From the NCBI RefSeq assembly GCF_018219155.1, contig NZ_CP056123.1, positions 434,001 through 498,000 on the forward strand: a stretch of DNA of 64,000 nt, read 5' to 3'. Positions 16,777 to 28,346 of the stretch are shown piece by piece. This DNA is from Moritella sp. 24 (GTDB lineage: Bacteria; Pseudomonadota; Gammaproteobacteria; Enterobacterales; Moritellaceae). How positions within the stretch are numbered: position 1 is the first letter of the stretch; each line of letters opens with the position of its first letter. Position numbers and translations under genes: made by a program. The notes beneath the pieces are model-generated. The model did no database searches. It was not told where the DNA came from and saw only the letters and a list, made by a program, of their open reading frames with translations.

Positions 16777-19700
16777 TTAAGGCGTTTACGGAAAATAATC
16801 GTCTAATGGCTCTGTTGATCACTTTATTAATCGTCGCTGGATTAGGTTCATTATCAACACTACCACGTACGGAGGATCCTAGGATCACAAACCGTAATGC
16901 AAGTGTGTTGACCATGCTACCTGGCGCGAGTGCTGAGCGTGTTGAAGCTCTAGTAACTGAAAAGATTGAACAAAAGTTACGTAAACTCGCTGATATTAAA
17001 CATATTACGTCGACATCACGAGCTGGGATCTCAATCGTACAGCTAGAATTACACGATACTAATTATGATCCTGTGCCAGTATGGTCTCGCGTTCGAGATC
17101 TGCTTAATGATGTAACTGGTGAGTTGCCGCCAGCAGCAACTTCACCACGTTTAGAGGACGATAGGGGTTATGCTTATACGCAATTAATTGCCGTGAAATG
17201 GCAAGGTGATAGCGCTGTAGATTTGACTACATTAGGTCGTTACGGTAAAGAATTGCAGAATCAGTTAAAGGTAATTTCGGGTACTGATATTGTCAGTTTG
17301 TTTGGTCGTGGCGAAGAGCAAATATTGGTCGAGATAGATAAACATTTGGCGGCAAATTTGTCGTTATCAACACAAACCATTTCGAATATAATTTTAGCTG
17401 CTGACGCCAAAGTGTCTGCCGGTAATATTGTAAATGATTACAATCAAATGCAGATTGAAGTTGCTGGATCGTTTGATTCAGTTGATAGGATCCGTAAGAT
17501 CCCTCTGCTTAATGACAGTAAAGGCGCAGTGGTTCGACTGGGTGATATTGCCAATGTCAGTAAAAAATTACAATGGCCACCTCAAGAGGTTGCGTTAGTT
17601 GATGGTCAATATGCTGTCGTCGTATCGACTCGTATGTTACCTAATTTACGGATTGATAAATGGAGTGCAAAAGTTGATGAAGTAGTCGCTGGATTTACGC
17701 TGAGCTTGCCAACGTCATTTACGACCGAAGTGCTTTTTGATCAATCCACATATACAGAAGATAGACTGCAAGATCTCGTCGATAACATCCTTATTGGCTT
17801 CTCAATAATTGCTGCTGTATTACTGGTGTCATTAGGGTGGCGCGCAGCTTTAATTGTCACGTTATCTTTGCCTTTAACAGTGTTATTTACGCTAACAGTT
17901 ATGAACTACTATGGCCTGCCGATTCATCAAATGTCGGTAACTGGTTTAGTTGTAGCGCTCGGTATTATGGTCGATAACGCGATTGTGATGGCTGATACGA
18001 TTCAAAAGCGTCGTCAACAGGGAGTGGCTGCTAGTGCTGCGGTACAAGGTGCTATTAAGCACTTATGGTTACCTTTACTTGGTTCTACACTCACGACAAT
18101 ATTGGCTTTTATGCCAATTGTGATGATGCCCGGGCCTAGCGGTGAGTTTGTCGGTGGTATTGCACTGAGTGTGATTTTTGCCTTAATCGGATCGTATATC
18201 GTTTCGCATACTATCGTTGCTGGTTTATCTGGTCGTTTTATTGCTAGTCGTGGGCAAAACGGCGAGACACGGACTTCTACTTGGTATAATGATGGTATTG
18301 AGTTAAATGGTTTAGCGCAGGCTTTTCGCAAGTCGTTGGTCTTGGTACTCGAGAAACCTAAACTTAGCATTGCTTTGGTATTTATCTTACCTTTGAGTGG
18401 TTTTATGTTGGCTAAACATTTGGATGAACAGTTTTTTCCAGCGTCGGATCGCGACATGTTCCACATTGAATTATTTATGCCAGTACAAACCAGTATTATC
18501 GCTACTGAAGCAATGACCAAAACTATTAGTGCGTTATTGGCTGAGCAACAAGGTATCAGTAAAGTTCGCTGGTTTATTGGTAACAATGCCCCATCTTTTT
18601 ATTATAACTTGATGCCGAATAAAGATGGTGCGCAGTATTATGCCCAAGCGATGATTACTGGTGATAGTTTCCAACGTGTTAATGAACTGATTCCTGCATT
18701 ACAAATATTGCTCGATGATGCGATCCCTGAAGCGCAAATATTAGTGCGTAAGCTAGAGCAAGGCCCTCCGTTTAGAGCGCCTATTGAATTGCGTTTGTTT
18801 GGCCCTAATTTAGATACCTTGAAAGCTCTTGCCGATGAAGCAAGACAGATCTTAATTGGTACCAAAAATGTGATCCATACGCGTGCAACAATCCAACCTG
18901 GATTACCAAAAGTATGGTTAAAAATTAATGAAGATGTCAGTCAGTTAGCTGGTTTGACATTGACTGATGTGGCGACACAATTACAGTCAACATTACATGG
19001 TACGGTAAATGGTTCTATTATCGAAGCGACGGAGTCTATTCCAGTTCGTGTACGTATTGCTAATGATCAGCGCAGTAGCTTGTCTGATCTCGCTAACATT
19101 AGTCTTAGCTCTCCACAATCACATAGTAGTATCCCACTTGTTGCACTCACGGAGCTGGCATTAGCGCCGAGCCGAGGTGCTATTCCACATCGAAATGGTG
19201 TTCGGGTTAATACCGTCGAAGGTTACTTAGTCGCGGGGACGCTACCGTCGACTGTACTTAGTGAATTTTCAGCACGTTTAGCCAGTGAAAATTTTGTATT
19301 ACCACCGGGTTATAGCATGGAATTTGGTGGTGAATCCGCTAAACGAAATGATGCTGTTGGTAATCTGTTAGCCAGCGTTGGTGTGATCATGATGTTGCTC
19401 ATTATTATCGTCGTACTGTCATTTAATTCATTCCGTTTGGGTGGCGTGATTGTGTTGTCAGCTATTCAATCTGTTGGTTTAGGTTTACTCAGTGTATACG
19501 TGTTTAATTATCCGTTTGGCTTTACTGTGATTATTGGTTTGCTAGGTTTGATGGGATTAGCGATTAATGCCGCGATTGTTATTTTGGCGGAATTAAAATC
19601 AGATCCTAAAGCCGTCGCAGGGGATTCAGAGGCAATTATTAATGCCATTACCAGTTGTACTCGCCATATTTCGTCAACGACGATCACGACAGTGGGTGGC

Positions 19701-19865
19701 TTCCTGCCGTTAATCTTAGCGGGTGGTGGTTTCTGGCCTCCATTTGCCATTGCAATTGCGGGTGGTACGGTATTAACGACATTATTATCGTTTTACTTTG
19801 TGCCTGCGATGTTTGTATTAATGAGTCGACGAAGAGCATTTGAGGTAACAGAGGTCGCCGCTTAA
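16773..19865 (+). CDS. RND-family efflux transporter permease
   Basis: A 1030-residue inner-membrane pump of the AcrB/HAE-like type: one N-terminal membrane helix, a large periplasmic loop (about 35-330), a helix bundle with GLVVALGIMVDNAIVMADTI, a second periplasmic loop (about 555-860) and the last helices. Residues Asp401-Asn402 stand where AcrB has the Asp407-Asp408 proton-relay pair, and around Asn932 (GLAINAAIVIL) where AcrB has Lys940, so the relay differs from the textbook version. It is co-transcribed with the adaptor gene and is probably repressed by the divergent TetR-type protein. The substrates (drugs, bile-like compounds, solvents) cannot be told. Confidence 0.95.
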   Translation: MIKAFTENNRLMALLITLLIVAGLGSLSTLPRTEDPRITNRNASVLTMLPGASAERVEALVTEKIEQKLRKLADIKHITSTSRAGISIVQLELHDTNYDPVPVWSRVRDLLNDVTGELPPAATSPRLEDDRGYAYTQLIAVKWQGDSAVDLTTLGRYGKELQNQLKVISGTDIVSLFGRGEEQILVEIDKHLAANLSLSTQTISNIILAADAKVSAGNIVNDYNQMQIEVAGSFDSVDRIRKIPLLNDSKGAVVRLGDIANVSKKLQWPPQEVALVDGQYAVVVSTRMLPNLRIDKWSAKVDEVVAGFTLSLPTSFTTEVLFDQSTYTEDRLQDLVDNILIGFSIIAAVLLVSLGWRAALIVTLSLPLTVLFTLTVMNYYGLPIHQMSVTGLVVALGIMVDNAIVMADTIQKRRQQGVAASAAVQGAIKHLWLPLLGSTLTTILAFMPIVMMPGPSGEFVGGIALSVIFALIGSYIVSHTIVAGLSGRFIASRGQNGETRTSTWYNDGIELNGLAQAFRKSLVLVLEKPKLSIALVFILPLSGFMLAKHLDEQFFPASDRDMFHIELFMPVQTSIIATEAMTKTISALLAEQQGISKVRWFIGNNAPSFYYNLMPNKDGAQYYAQAMITGDSFQRVNELIPALQILLDDAIPEAQILVRKLEQGPPFRAPIELRLFGPNLDTLKALADEARQILIGTKNVIHTRATIQPGLPKVWLKINEDVSQLAGLTLTDVATQLQSTLHGTVNGSIIEATESIPVRVRIANDQRSSLSDLANISLSSPQSHSSIPLVALTELALAPSRGAIPHRNGVRVNTVEGYLVAGTLPSTVLSEFSARLASENFVLPPGYSMEFGGESAKRNDAVGNLLASVGVIMMLLIIIVVLSFNSFRLGGVIVLSAIQSVGLGLLSVYVFNYPFGFTVIIGLLGLMGLAINAAIVILAELKSDPKAVAGDSEAIINAITSCTRHISSTTITTVGGFLPLILAGGGFWPPFAIAIAGGTVLTTLLSFYFVPAMFVLMSRRRAFEVTEVAA

Positions 19866-19883
19866 TCATCGACGACTGATATA

Positions 19884-19923
19884 AAAAATCCCCGTGGTTG
19901 TTAGCGCAACCATGGGGATTTTT
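19884..19923. terminator. Bidirectional terminator between RND operon and aspA
   Basis: AAAAATCCCCGTGGTTG pairs with CAACCATGGGGATTTTT around TTAGCG, with one mismatch-type pair. A and T runs flank it on both sides, so it can serve both convergent transcripts. Confidence 0.88.
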
Positions 19924-19961
19924 ATTTAATCAGTATTATTTATCTTATTGGAGGGCATTAA

Positions 19962-21413
19962 TTAAACTGCTTTAGCGAAGCGCTGCGCAGTATATTTTGG
20001 ATTCATTAAGTTTTCGATAGAGAATATTTCATCTAATTCAGTTTCAGATAATAAACCACGCTCTAGTACTACTTCACGCACACTCTTACCTGTTTCAGCA
20101 CAAATTCGGCCGATAGTATCGCCTTCATGATGACCAATGAATGGGTTTAAGTAAGTGATGATACCAATTGAGTTTAATACGAAGTCTTGGCATACCTTAC
20201 GGTTAGCTGTGATACCTTTGATACACTTATCTTGCAGTGCGAAACACGCATTTTCTAATAAGGCGAGTGATTCAAACAAGCTTTGACCAATCACTGGTTC
20301 CATTACGTTTAACTGTAATTGGCCTGCTTCAGCAGCCATGGTGATAGTTAAGTCGTTACCGCATACTTTAAAGGCCACTTGGTTAACCACTTCTGGAATA
20401 ACTGGGTTTACTTTTGCAGGCATAATTGATGAACCAGCTTGCATTTCTGGTAGGTTAATTTCATTTAAACCTGTGCGTGGACCAGAAGAAAGTAAACGTA
20501 GATCATTACAAATCTTCGATAGTTTCACTGCGAAACGTTTTAATGCACTTGATAGCATTACGTAAGCACCACAGTCTGATGTTGCTTCAACTAAATCTTC
20601 TGCAGGTACAAACGGGTGACCGGTAATTTCAGCAAGTTTAGCAATCGCTAATTCAGAATAGCCTGTCGGTGTGTTTAAACCTGTACCAATAGCTGTCGCA
20701 CCTAAGTTAATTTCAAGCAGTAATTCTTGGCAGCGTTTAATGCTTTTGATTTCTTCTCGTAGAGTAATACCAAATGCTCGGAATTCTTGACCTAATGTCA
20801 TCGGTACCGCGTCTTGTAATTGGGTACGGCCCATTTTTAATACATCATTAAACTCTTCTGCTTTCGTTAAGAAGGTTTCGCTTAATGAGGTTAGCGCAAC
20901 TAATACAGCGTTACTGCGTTCAAATAAAGCAACGCGAAAACCTGTAGGGTAAGCATCGTTGGTACTTTGACTTTTATTGACGTGATCATTTGGGTTGATG
21001 TGGCTATAAGCGCCTTTAGTGTGGCCCATTTGCTCTAGTGCGATATTTGCTAATACTTCATTGGTATTCATATTTACCGATGTACCCGCTCCACCTTGGA
21101 ACGCATCAATTGGGAATTGATTATAGAAGTGATCGTTAGCAAGTAGAATGTCACATGCATTAACGATTGCATCACTAATGTCTGCTGGGATAGTGCCCAA
21201 AATACCATTGGCTAATGCCGCCGCTTTCTTCGTTTTAACCATACCGCGTACAAATTCAGGACAGTCACCGATTTTCTCATTACTAATATGGAAATTTTCC
21301 ATTGCTCTTAATGTGTGAATACCATAATACGCTTGCGCTGGTATTTTTTTCACACCTAGTAAATCAGTTTCTAAACGGGTTTCTTGAGTAAAATCGGTTG
21401 CTAATACAGTCAT
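19962..21413 (-). CDS. aspA: Aspartate ammonia-lyase (aspartase)
   Basis: A 483-residue enzyme of the fumarase/aspartase superfamily that converts L-aspartate to fumarate and ammonia. The signature [11 protein letters not shown] is present, and so are [17 protein letters not shown] and [12 protein letters not shown], the other active-site segments. The length equals the usual 478-ish residues. It supplies fumarate for respiration or carbon from aspartate. The gene is alone on its strand, ended by the shared terminator at 19884-19923. A fumarase C assignment is less likely because of the EVLANIALE and [16 protein letters not shown] wording typical of aspartases. Confidence 0.96.
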   Translation of the reverse strand: MTVLATDFTQETRLETDLLGVKKIPAQAYYGIHTLRAMENFHISNEKIGDCPEFVRGMVKTKKAAALANGILGTIPADISDAIVNACDILLANDHFYNQFPIDAFQGGAGTSVNMNTNEVLANIALEQMGHTKGAYSHINPNDHVNKSQSTNDAYPTGFRVALFERSNAVLVALTSLSETFLTKAEEFNDVLKMGRTQLQDAVPMTLGQEFRAFGITLREEIKSIKRCQELLLEINLGATAIGTGLNTPTGYSELAIAKLAEITGHPFVPAEDLVEATSDCGAYVMLSSALKRFAVKLSKICNDLRLLSSGPRTGLNEINLPEMQAGSSIMPAKVNPVIPEVVNQVAFKVCGNDLTITMAAEAGQLQLNVMEPVIGQSLFESLALLENACFALQDKCIKGITANRKVCQDFVLNSIGIITYLNPFIGHHEGDTIGRICAETGKSVREVVLERGLLSETELDEIFSIENLMNPKYTAQRFAKAV

Positions 21414-21663
21414 TAGTACACTCTGCTATTTGATCTAAACGTAGGGAGAATTTCAAAATTTATGAGCGGATAATACGTTGTATGTTTGTGAAGAAAATGG
21501 GCTTAGATCACCTTTTTCAACAAAGTTTTAATAATGCAAAATATATTTTATTTTGGCCTAAGAAACACTAAGGTTACTGGATTATTAGTGAGTATTCGTA
21601 TTGTAAATTTGGGATTTAGGGGCGGATCCATTAACACGACTGAATTGGTGAATATGTGTGCTG

Positions 21664-23061
21664 TTAGGCAGGGGTTTCACTGTTTAGTTTAAGTTGTGAC
21701 TCATTTCTTAATTGGTTGTCTATTTCAAGTTGTAGTTCGATGCGTAATTGCTGGGCGTAGTATAAAGCCAATAAACCAACTAATACATTGGCGCTGGCAA
21801 TACCAAAAAATATCCCTTTTTCGCCATAATAATAAGCACCAATACTCGACAGACAAATAATCGACAGTGAGCGGATCATGCTAAGACTTAACGCTGCTAT
21901 TGGTCGGTTTAATCCATTTAGGCTCGACGCGATGGCCATCATCGTGCCCTGCATGGCAAACGACGCGGGAATAATATAAAGGTATAAAGATAGATGACTG
22001 ATCACTGCTGCATCATCACTAAACAAAGTAGCAATATAGGGTGCCGTTAAGGCAATAATGAGGTAAATACTCAGTTGCGATATTAGCGAATAACGGATCG
22101 CCAATTTGATGGCTGTTAAGCAACGTTGTGGGTTATTCGCGGATGAATTTTGGGCAATGAAAGGGGCTAACATTGAGCTAACTGCAATCATTCCAATTAA
22201 TAAAATAGCTTCTAGACGCGTACCAGCGCCATAGGCTGCGACCGCGGTGGTGCTAAAGGCGGCAAGCTGCCACATTACAAAGGCGTTGTTTACTGGGCTA
22301 AGCATATTGGTTAAAGACGCAGGCATACCTATCGCTGCTATCTTGCGCCAGTTCTTTAGCATATTAGTGATATTGGGTTTATTGAATTGCAGTAATTTTT
22401 CACGGCTGCGTAATAGATAAATCGCCACCGAGAATGTAATTAACCATGACAAGCCTGACGCAATTGCAGCACCTTTTACACCTAATTCAGGAAACGGACC
22501 TATACCAAAGATAAGTAATGGGTCGAGTAGGCCATTCATAAAGCCTGCGATGATCATGACTTTACTTGGTGTTTTGGTATCACCTGTCGCTCGGATAGCC
22601 GCGTTACCGACCATGGGAATGACTAAAAAGGGGATCGCGATATACCAATAAAACATATAATCTTGGATATACACCATTAAGGTATCTGTCGCACCGAGTA
22701 GGCGGAATAATGGCTGTATTGTGCTGATACCAATGATGGCAACGATTAATACCGAAGTAAGTGCTAACAACAGTCCATCTGACGTGAGCCTTGCTGCATC
22801 TTGGTGTTGACCTTGTCCGAGTAACCGCGCTAAACAGGCAGACAGTCCCGTGCCTAACCCCATGGCTAATGCAGAGACAAAGAAGGTCACAGGAAAGGTA
22901 AAACTAATGGCCGCGAGCGCTTCCGTGCCCAGCAAACTGACGAAGTAAGTATCCACTAAGCTAAAGCCAAGTACGGCGAGTAAACCATAAGCCATTGGCA
23001 CTGCCATTTTTGTCATCACCTGAGGGACGGGTGCTGAGAGAAGACCGTGTTTATCTTTCAA
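21664..23061 (-). CDS. MATE family efflux transporter
   Basis: A 465-residue inner-membrane exporter with 12 predicted helices in two halves. The N-half reads VPMAYGLLAVLGFSLVDTYFVSLLGTEALAAISFTFPV, typical of MATE proteins, and GNAAIRATGDTKTPSKVMI is the conserved loop after helix 4-5. Family members export cationic drugs or metabolites with Na+ or H+. The start appears to be TTG at 23061 with an AGG nine bases upstream; no ATG lies at a suitable place before the first helix. The C-terminal 25 residues are Gln/Asn/Glu-rich and polar. No substrate is suggested by context; it is divergent from groES. Confidence 0.92.
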   Translation of the reverse strand: MKDKHGLLSAPVPQVMTKMAVPMAYGLLAVLGFSLVDTYFVSLLGTEALAAISFTFPVTFFVSALAMGLGTGLSACLARLLGQGQHQDAARLTSDGLLLALTSVLIVAIIGISTIQPLFRLLGATDTLMVYIQDYMFYWYIAIPFLVIPMVGNAAIRATGDTKTPSKVMIIAGFMNGLLDPLLIFGIGPFPELGVKGAAIASGLSWLITFSVAIYLLRSREKLLQFNKPNITNMLKNWRKIAAIGMPASLTNMLSPVNNAFVMWQLAAFSTTAVAAYGAGTRLEAILLIGMIAVSSMLAPFIAQNSSANNPQRCLTAIKLAIRYSLISQLSIYLIIALTAPYIATLFSDDAAVISHLSLYLYIIPASFAMQGTMMAIASSLNGLNRPIAALSLSMIRSLSIICLSSIGAYYYGEKGIFFGIASANVLVGLLALYYAQQLRIELQLEIDNQLRNESQLKLNSETPA

Positions 23062-23150
23062 TAGTGATTACCTAAAAATATGCGCTAACGTGATACTCTA
23101 AATCAGTCATGTAACAGGTTTATAGACTAAATTTAGTTCGGGCTATATTA

Positions 23151-23176
23151 CGCTTTTCTTCGTCTACGAAAAGCTT
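23151..23176. other. Hairpin in the gap between the MATE gene and groES
   Basis: GCTTTTC and GAAAAGC are perfect 7-base arms around TTCGTCTAC. On the plus strand T-rich sequence follows, but there is no plus-strand gene upstream for it to terminate; on the minus strand it would sit in the MATE leader. The role is unknown. Confidence 0.35.
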
Positions 23177-23295
23177 TGTTTTGGTTTTTTACCTGAGATT
23201 TACATTTCTATTTACAAAAACAATTTAAAAATCTGTAGAAACAATCTAAAAACGGTCAGTAAGCTGTGAATTTAGTAACTATTTTTCGCTTTTCC

Positions 23296-23324
23296 CTTGA
23301 GTTGGAAAGCAGTTGCCCCGATAT
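23296..23324 (+). promoter_or_regulatory. Sigma-32 heat-shock promoter of groES-groEL
   Basis: CTTGAGT (23296-23302) and CCCCGATAT (23316-23324) match the sigma-32 -35 (CTTGAAA) and -10 (CCCCATnT) elements with a 13-base spacer. It lies about 75 bases ahead of the groES start. Confidence 0.88.
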
Positions 23325-23401
23325 ATTATCCCATAGTCATGGTGTCGGTAAATAATCCCGCCATTGATATTCGCAACATGTATTCTTTAGGAGATCTTCA
23401 A

Positions 23402-23692
23402 ATGACAATTCGTCCACTACACGATCGTGTGATCGTTCGTCGCCAAGAGCAAGAAACTAAATCAGCAGGCGGTATCGTACTTACTGGTGCATCTGCTTCA
23501 TTATCTACTCGCGGTGAAGTGATTGCTGTTGGTAACGGCCGTTTATTAGATAGCGGTGAAGTACGCCCTCTAGCGGTTAACGTTGGCGATACTGTTATTT
23601 TTAGTGAAGGTTATGGCGTTAAAACTGAAAAGCTTGAAGGCAAAGAAGTTTTAATCATGAGTGAAGCCGATATTTTAGCTATCGTTGAATAA
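23402..23692 (+). CDS. groES: Co-chaperonin GroES
   Basis: A 96-residue protein that forms the seven-subunit lid of the GroEL folding chamber. The start at 23402 ([14 protein letters not shown]) follows a strong AGGAG site and matches the family; longer in-frame readings are not supported. The mobile loop is [15 protein letters not shown]. It is followed after 66 bases by groEL and driven by the sigma-32 type promoter at 23296-23324. The call is firm. Confidence 0.99.
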   Translation: MTIRPLHDRVIVRRQEQETKSAGGIVLTGASASLSTRGEVIAVGNGRLLDSGEVRPLAVNVGDTVIFSEGYGVKTEKLEGKEVLIMSEADILAIVE

Positions 23693-23734
23693 ATCTTAGT
23701 ATTTATTTTTGATAGAAAGAAACCAACAAATTAA

Positions 23735-25396
<1,662 letters not shown>

Positions 25397-25455
25397 ATCG
25401 CAAATTTGCGATTACATCTCTGTTGTTAGCAATTAAACGCTAAGCCCCAGAAATA

Positions 25456-25500
25456 AAAAGCCTTAATCTGATATTTTTTATCGTGATTAAGGCTTTTTTT
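25456..25500 (+). terminator. Rho-independent terminator of groESL
   Basis: AAAAAGCCTTAATC pairs with GATTAAGGCTTTTTTT around a 16-base AT-rich loop, about 60 bases past the groEL stop. A near-copy lies at 26079-26121. Confidence 0.92.
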
Positions 25501-25619
25501 ATAGGTGCAAATTAGCTTTTACATAAAGTTATTGGTGCACTTTTACCTGAGTTAAACGCATAAGTCTGTCAATATTTAGGAAACTTGTTACAATGCTATT
25601 TTTTGATTTTAGGTAGACT

Positions 25620-25949
25620 ATGAATAATAGTAATGATCCGCTACACGGCGTTAAACTTGAACAGATTCTAACCGAGCTAGAGAAGAAAATTGGTTGGGAG
25701 AAGATGGGTGAGTTGCTTAATATTCGTTGTTTTACCAATAAAGCGCGTCTTAAATCAAGCTTGAAATTTCTGCGTACAACCCCTTGGGCACGCAGTAGAG
25801 TTGAAATTTTATACCTAAAAACATTTTGTAGTAAGCATAAAGAAACGGGGAAATTAATCAGGGCTATACTCGCTCAGAATACAGCAGTAGCAGAAACGAC
25901 TTCCACCAAGCCCGCTCCCTTTGTTTGGCCAACACTGAAAAATAAATAG
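25620..25949 (+). CDS. VF530-family (DUF2132) small DNA-binding protein
   Basis: A 109-residue protein whose first 70 residues match the VF530 family: NDPLHGVKLEQILTELEKKIGWEKMGELLNIRCF followed by SSLKFLRTTPWARSRVEILYL. The Vibrio fischeri founding member has a known solution structure and was proposed to bind nucleic acid; its cellular role is not known. The remaining tail (residues 75-109) is less conserved and ends in FVWPTLKNK. The start at 25620 has an AGG site at good distance. The gene lies between the groESL terminator and a near-identical second copy of it, which it uses as its own. Confidence 0.9.
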   Translation: MNNSNDPLHGVKLEQILTELEKKIGWEKMGELLNIRCFTNKARLKSSLKFLRTTPWARSRVEILYLKTFCSKHKETGKLIRAILAQNTAVAETTSTKPAPFVWPTLKNK

Positions 25950-26078
25950 ACTTATGTCACACTGAAGACATCAGTATTTGAAAATCTGGTATGCTTTTAT
26001 CTATTCAAAATAAGACCGTATTCATGATTATATCTCTGCTCTTCGTGGTTAAACACTAAGCCTCAGAATAATAAAAAA

Positions 26079-26121
26079 GCCTTAATCTCGATATCTTATA
26101 TCGTAGTTAAGGCTTTTTTTG
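26079..26121 (+). terminator. Rho-independent terminator of the VF530-like gene, near-copy of the groESL terminator
   Basis: AAAAAAGCCTTAA pairs with TTAAGGCTTTTTTT around an AT-rich loop. The stem and about 40 bases ahead of it (TTAAACACTAAGCCTCAGAA) resemble the sequence before the groESL terminator (TTAAACGCTAAGCCCCAGAA). Confidence 0.88.
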
Positions 26122-26321
26122 TGACAATTATTCAGTAATCTCATTTAACTTAGATGTATCTAGTGCTCTATATATTGCGTGAAACATTATTATTGGTATA
26201 GTGCTGTTGAAATCGTGCCGCTAGCTTAATTTAGTTTAACTTCGCTTAGTTTAATCTCGCTAATGTAAGCTGTTATTATTTAAAGCACTTAATTTTTAGC
26301 CCCTGACTGTAAAGGAATATC
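26122..26321. other. Intergenic region ahead of the nucleotidase gene
   Basis: Together with 25950-26078 this is about 330 non-coding bases on either side of the terminator. The right part has a run of short similar phrases (TAGCTTAATTTAGTTTAAC, TTCGCTTAGTTTAATCTCGCTAA) and must hold the promoter of the nucleotidase gene. No gene was seen. Confidence 0.3.
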
Positions 26322-28316
26322 ATGACATTCTCAAAACCATTAACTGCACGCTTAACGGCTGTATCACTGGCGTTATTATTGGCTGGTTGTGCGCAAACGT
26401 CACAATCTGATGATGTATTTAATCTTACTGTTGCACATATCAATGATACGCATTCTAACTTTGATCCTGTTAAATCAAGCTTTAACGCGAACGGTGACAC
26501 TGTTTACAACGAGTTTGGTGGTCATCCACGTTTAAAAACTATGTCTGATGATTACAAGCAACAAGCACAAGAAAATGATGACAGCTTTTTATTTTTACAC
26601 GGCGGTGATGCGTGGCAGGGCAGTGCATACTTTAAGTTAAACGAAGGCGCGATGAACGCTGATATTTTAAGTATGTTTGGTATCGATGCAATGGCATTAG
26701 GTAACCACGAATTCGACCTTAACAATACTAAACTGAATCAATTCATCAGTGATGTTAACTTCCCTGTATTAGCTGCAAATGTTGATACTAGCGCTGATGC
26801 TGACTTAAAAGATCAAACTAACTTACGTCCTTTCATGGTGTATGCGTTTGATGGCAATAAAAAGACAGCGATCACTGATTTAGATAATCTACCAACAGAT
26901 AAAGACCTTGTTGCTGTATTTGGTTTAGCACTAGATAACATGGCAAACATCGCACCAAATACAGGTGATGTTAAATTCTTAAACATGGTGACATCGGCAC
27001 AAGCGACTGTTGATATGTTGAAAGAAAAAGGCGTGAACAATATTATTGCATTAACGCACATTGGTAATGCGGTAGACGTTGATGTAGCAAGCAAAGTAAA
27101 TGGTATTGATTTGATAGTGGGTGGTCACTCACATACGTTATTAGGTGATTTCACGAACCTAGGTTTACACAACAACGGTACTTACGCACAGATGGTAAAA
27201 AACCCAGACAATATGGGTCAAACATGTGTTGTACAAGCGGGTGAATATGCGCAAGCAATCGGCCGTTTACAAGTAAGCTTCAATCAACAAGGTGATATCG
27301 TTAACTGTAATGGTAATAACGTATTACTGAGTAATGATGAATTCTATTCTCAACCTTCACGTCAAGCGAATGAGAAATTTGATACAGCAGCAACTCAAGG
27401 CGTGGTTGAATTCATTGAGCAAGAAGACAACATTACTATTACTGACGAAGAAGCGGCAATGCGTCAACATATTGATGTGAATTATAAACCTGCTGTTGAT
27501 AAAGCGTATGGTAAAACGATCGCACAAGTACCTGTAGAAATTAAGCATGAGCGTCGTCCGGGCGATCGTGGTAGTGATAAGCACGGTTCTGATGTTGCAC
27601 CTATCCTAGCGGAAGGACAGTACTTTTGGGCAAACACGAGTGAAGTTCAAAAAGTGACAGGCATGAAAGTTGATTTTGCGCTAATTGGTGCTGGTGGTAT
27701 TCGTACTAACATCGAAGCTGGCGAATACCGTTCAGGTAACGTGGCATTAGAAATGCTTCCATTTGCCAACTTTATGTCTGTGGTTCCAGTGTCTGGTAAA
27801 GTAATTAAAACGTTAGTAAATGACACGATTAGCGCAACACTTGCTGCGGGTTCACACGCGGGTAAATTCCCTTACGGTGGTCACATCCGTTATAGCTACA
27901 CAGAAACGACTGCGAACAAAGCGGGTAAAGTTGATTTTGTTGAAGTGATGACAGGCACTGAAGATGCGCCATTATGGACTGCGATTGAAGACAGCAAGAC
28001 GTACAATGTAGCATTAAATAATTACAATGCAACGGGTAACGATGGCTGGACACCGCTTTATGAAGCGCAGAAGAACAGCACTGGACGTGTTGATTTAGCA
28101 TACGTTGACGGTAAGCTAACAGGCTTTAAAGTGAAGAACATCGCTAAAGTTGGTAAAAAGTACAAAGTAAATTACCAAGGTGAAGCGCCAAACTGTAAAG
28201 CGGCTAACACTGTATGTAATACCGATGCACAAGCGGTAATTGAATATATTGATAGCGAGCGTAATACATTAACGCCTTTAAGCTATGAGGTTGTGACGTT
28301 TAATCGCGCGCAGTAA
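26322..28316 (+). CDS. Surface lipoprotein 5'-nucleotidase / UDP-sugar hydrolase-like metallophosphatase (UshA/NadN family)
   Basis: A 664-residue exported lipoprotein. The signal ends at LLLAGC, with Cys23 followed by Ala, so outer-membrane sorting is expected. The N-terminal calcineurin-like metallophosphatase domain shows HINDTHSNF, HGGDAWQGS, ALGNHEFD and VGGHSHTLLG, which hold the metal ligands. The C-terminal 5'-nucleotidase domain (from about residue 360) includes ALIGAGGIRTNIEAGEYR and NNYNATGNDGW. Relatives release phosphate and nucleosides from nucleotides or NAD in the periplasm. A short Cys-containing insert (PNCKAANTVCNTDAQ) lies near the end. Whether it is closest to UshA or NadN cannot be decided by reading. 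Confidence 0.93.
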   Translation: MTFSKPLTARLTAVSLALLLAGCAQTSQSDDVFNLTVAHINDTHSNFDPVKSSFNANGDTVYNEFGGHPRLKTMSDDYKQQAQENDDSFLFLHGGDAWQGSAYFKLNEGAMNADILSMFGIDAMALGNHEFDLNNTKLNQFISDVNFPVLAANVDTSADADLKDQTNLRPFMVYAFDGNKKTAITDLDNLPTDKDLVAVFGLALDNMANIAPNTGDVKFLNMVTSAQATVDMLKEKGVNNIIALTHIGNAVDVDVASKVNGIDLIVGGHSHTLLGDFTNLGLHNNGTYAQMVKNPDNMGQTCVVQAGEYAQAIGRLQVSFNQQGDIVNCNGNNVLLSNDEFYSQPSRQANEKFDTAATQGVVEFIEQEDNITITDEEAAMRQHIDVNYKPAVDKAYGKTIAQVPVEIKHERRPGDRGSDKHGSDVAPILAEGQYFWANTSEVQKVTGMKVDFALIGAGGIRTNIEAGEYRSGNVALEMLPFANFMSVVPVSGKVIKTLVNDTISATLAAGSHAGKFPYGGHIRYSYTETTANKAGKVDFVEVMTGTEDAPLWTAIEDSKTYNVALNNYNATGNDGWTPLYEAQKNSTGRVDLAYVDGKLTGFKVKNIAKVGKKYKVNYQGEAPNCKAANTVCNTDAQAVIEYIDSERNTLTPLSYEVVTFNRAQ

Positions 28317-28346
28317 TTAGTGAATTAATATAGATTTATAAACACG

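Noticed and set aside
18014-18586. 190-codon open frame on the strand opposite to the RND pump gene
   Set aside because: It lies wholly inside a firmly identified gene, in a frame where the coding bias of the pump gene leaves few stops; the protein resembles nothing.
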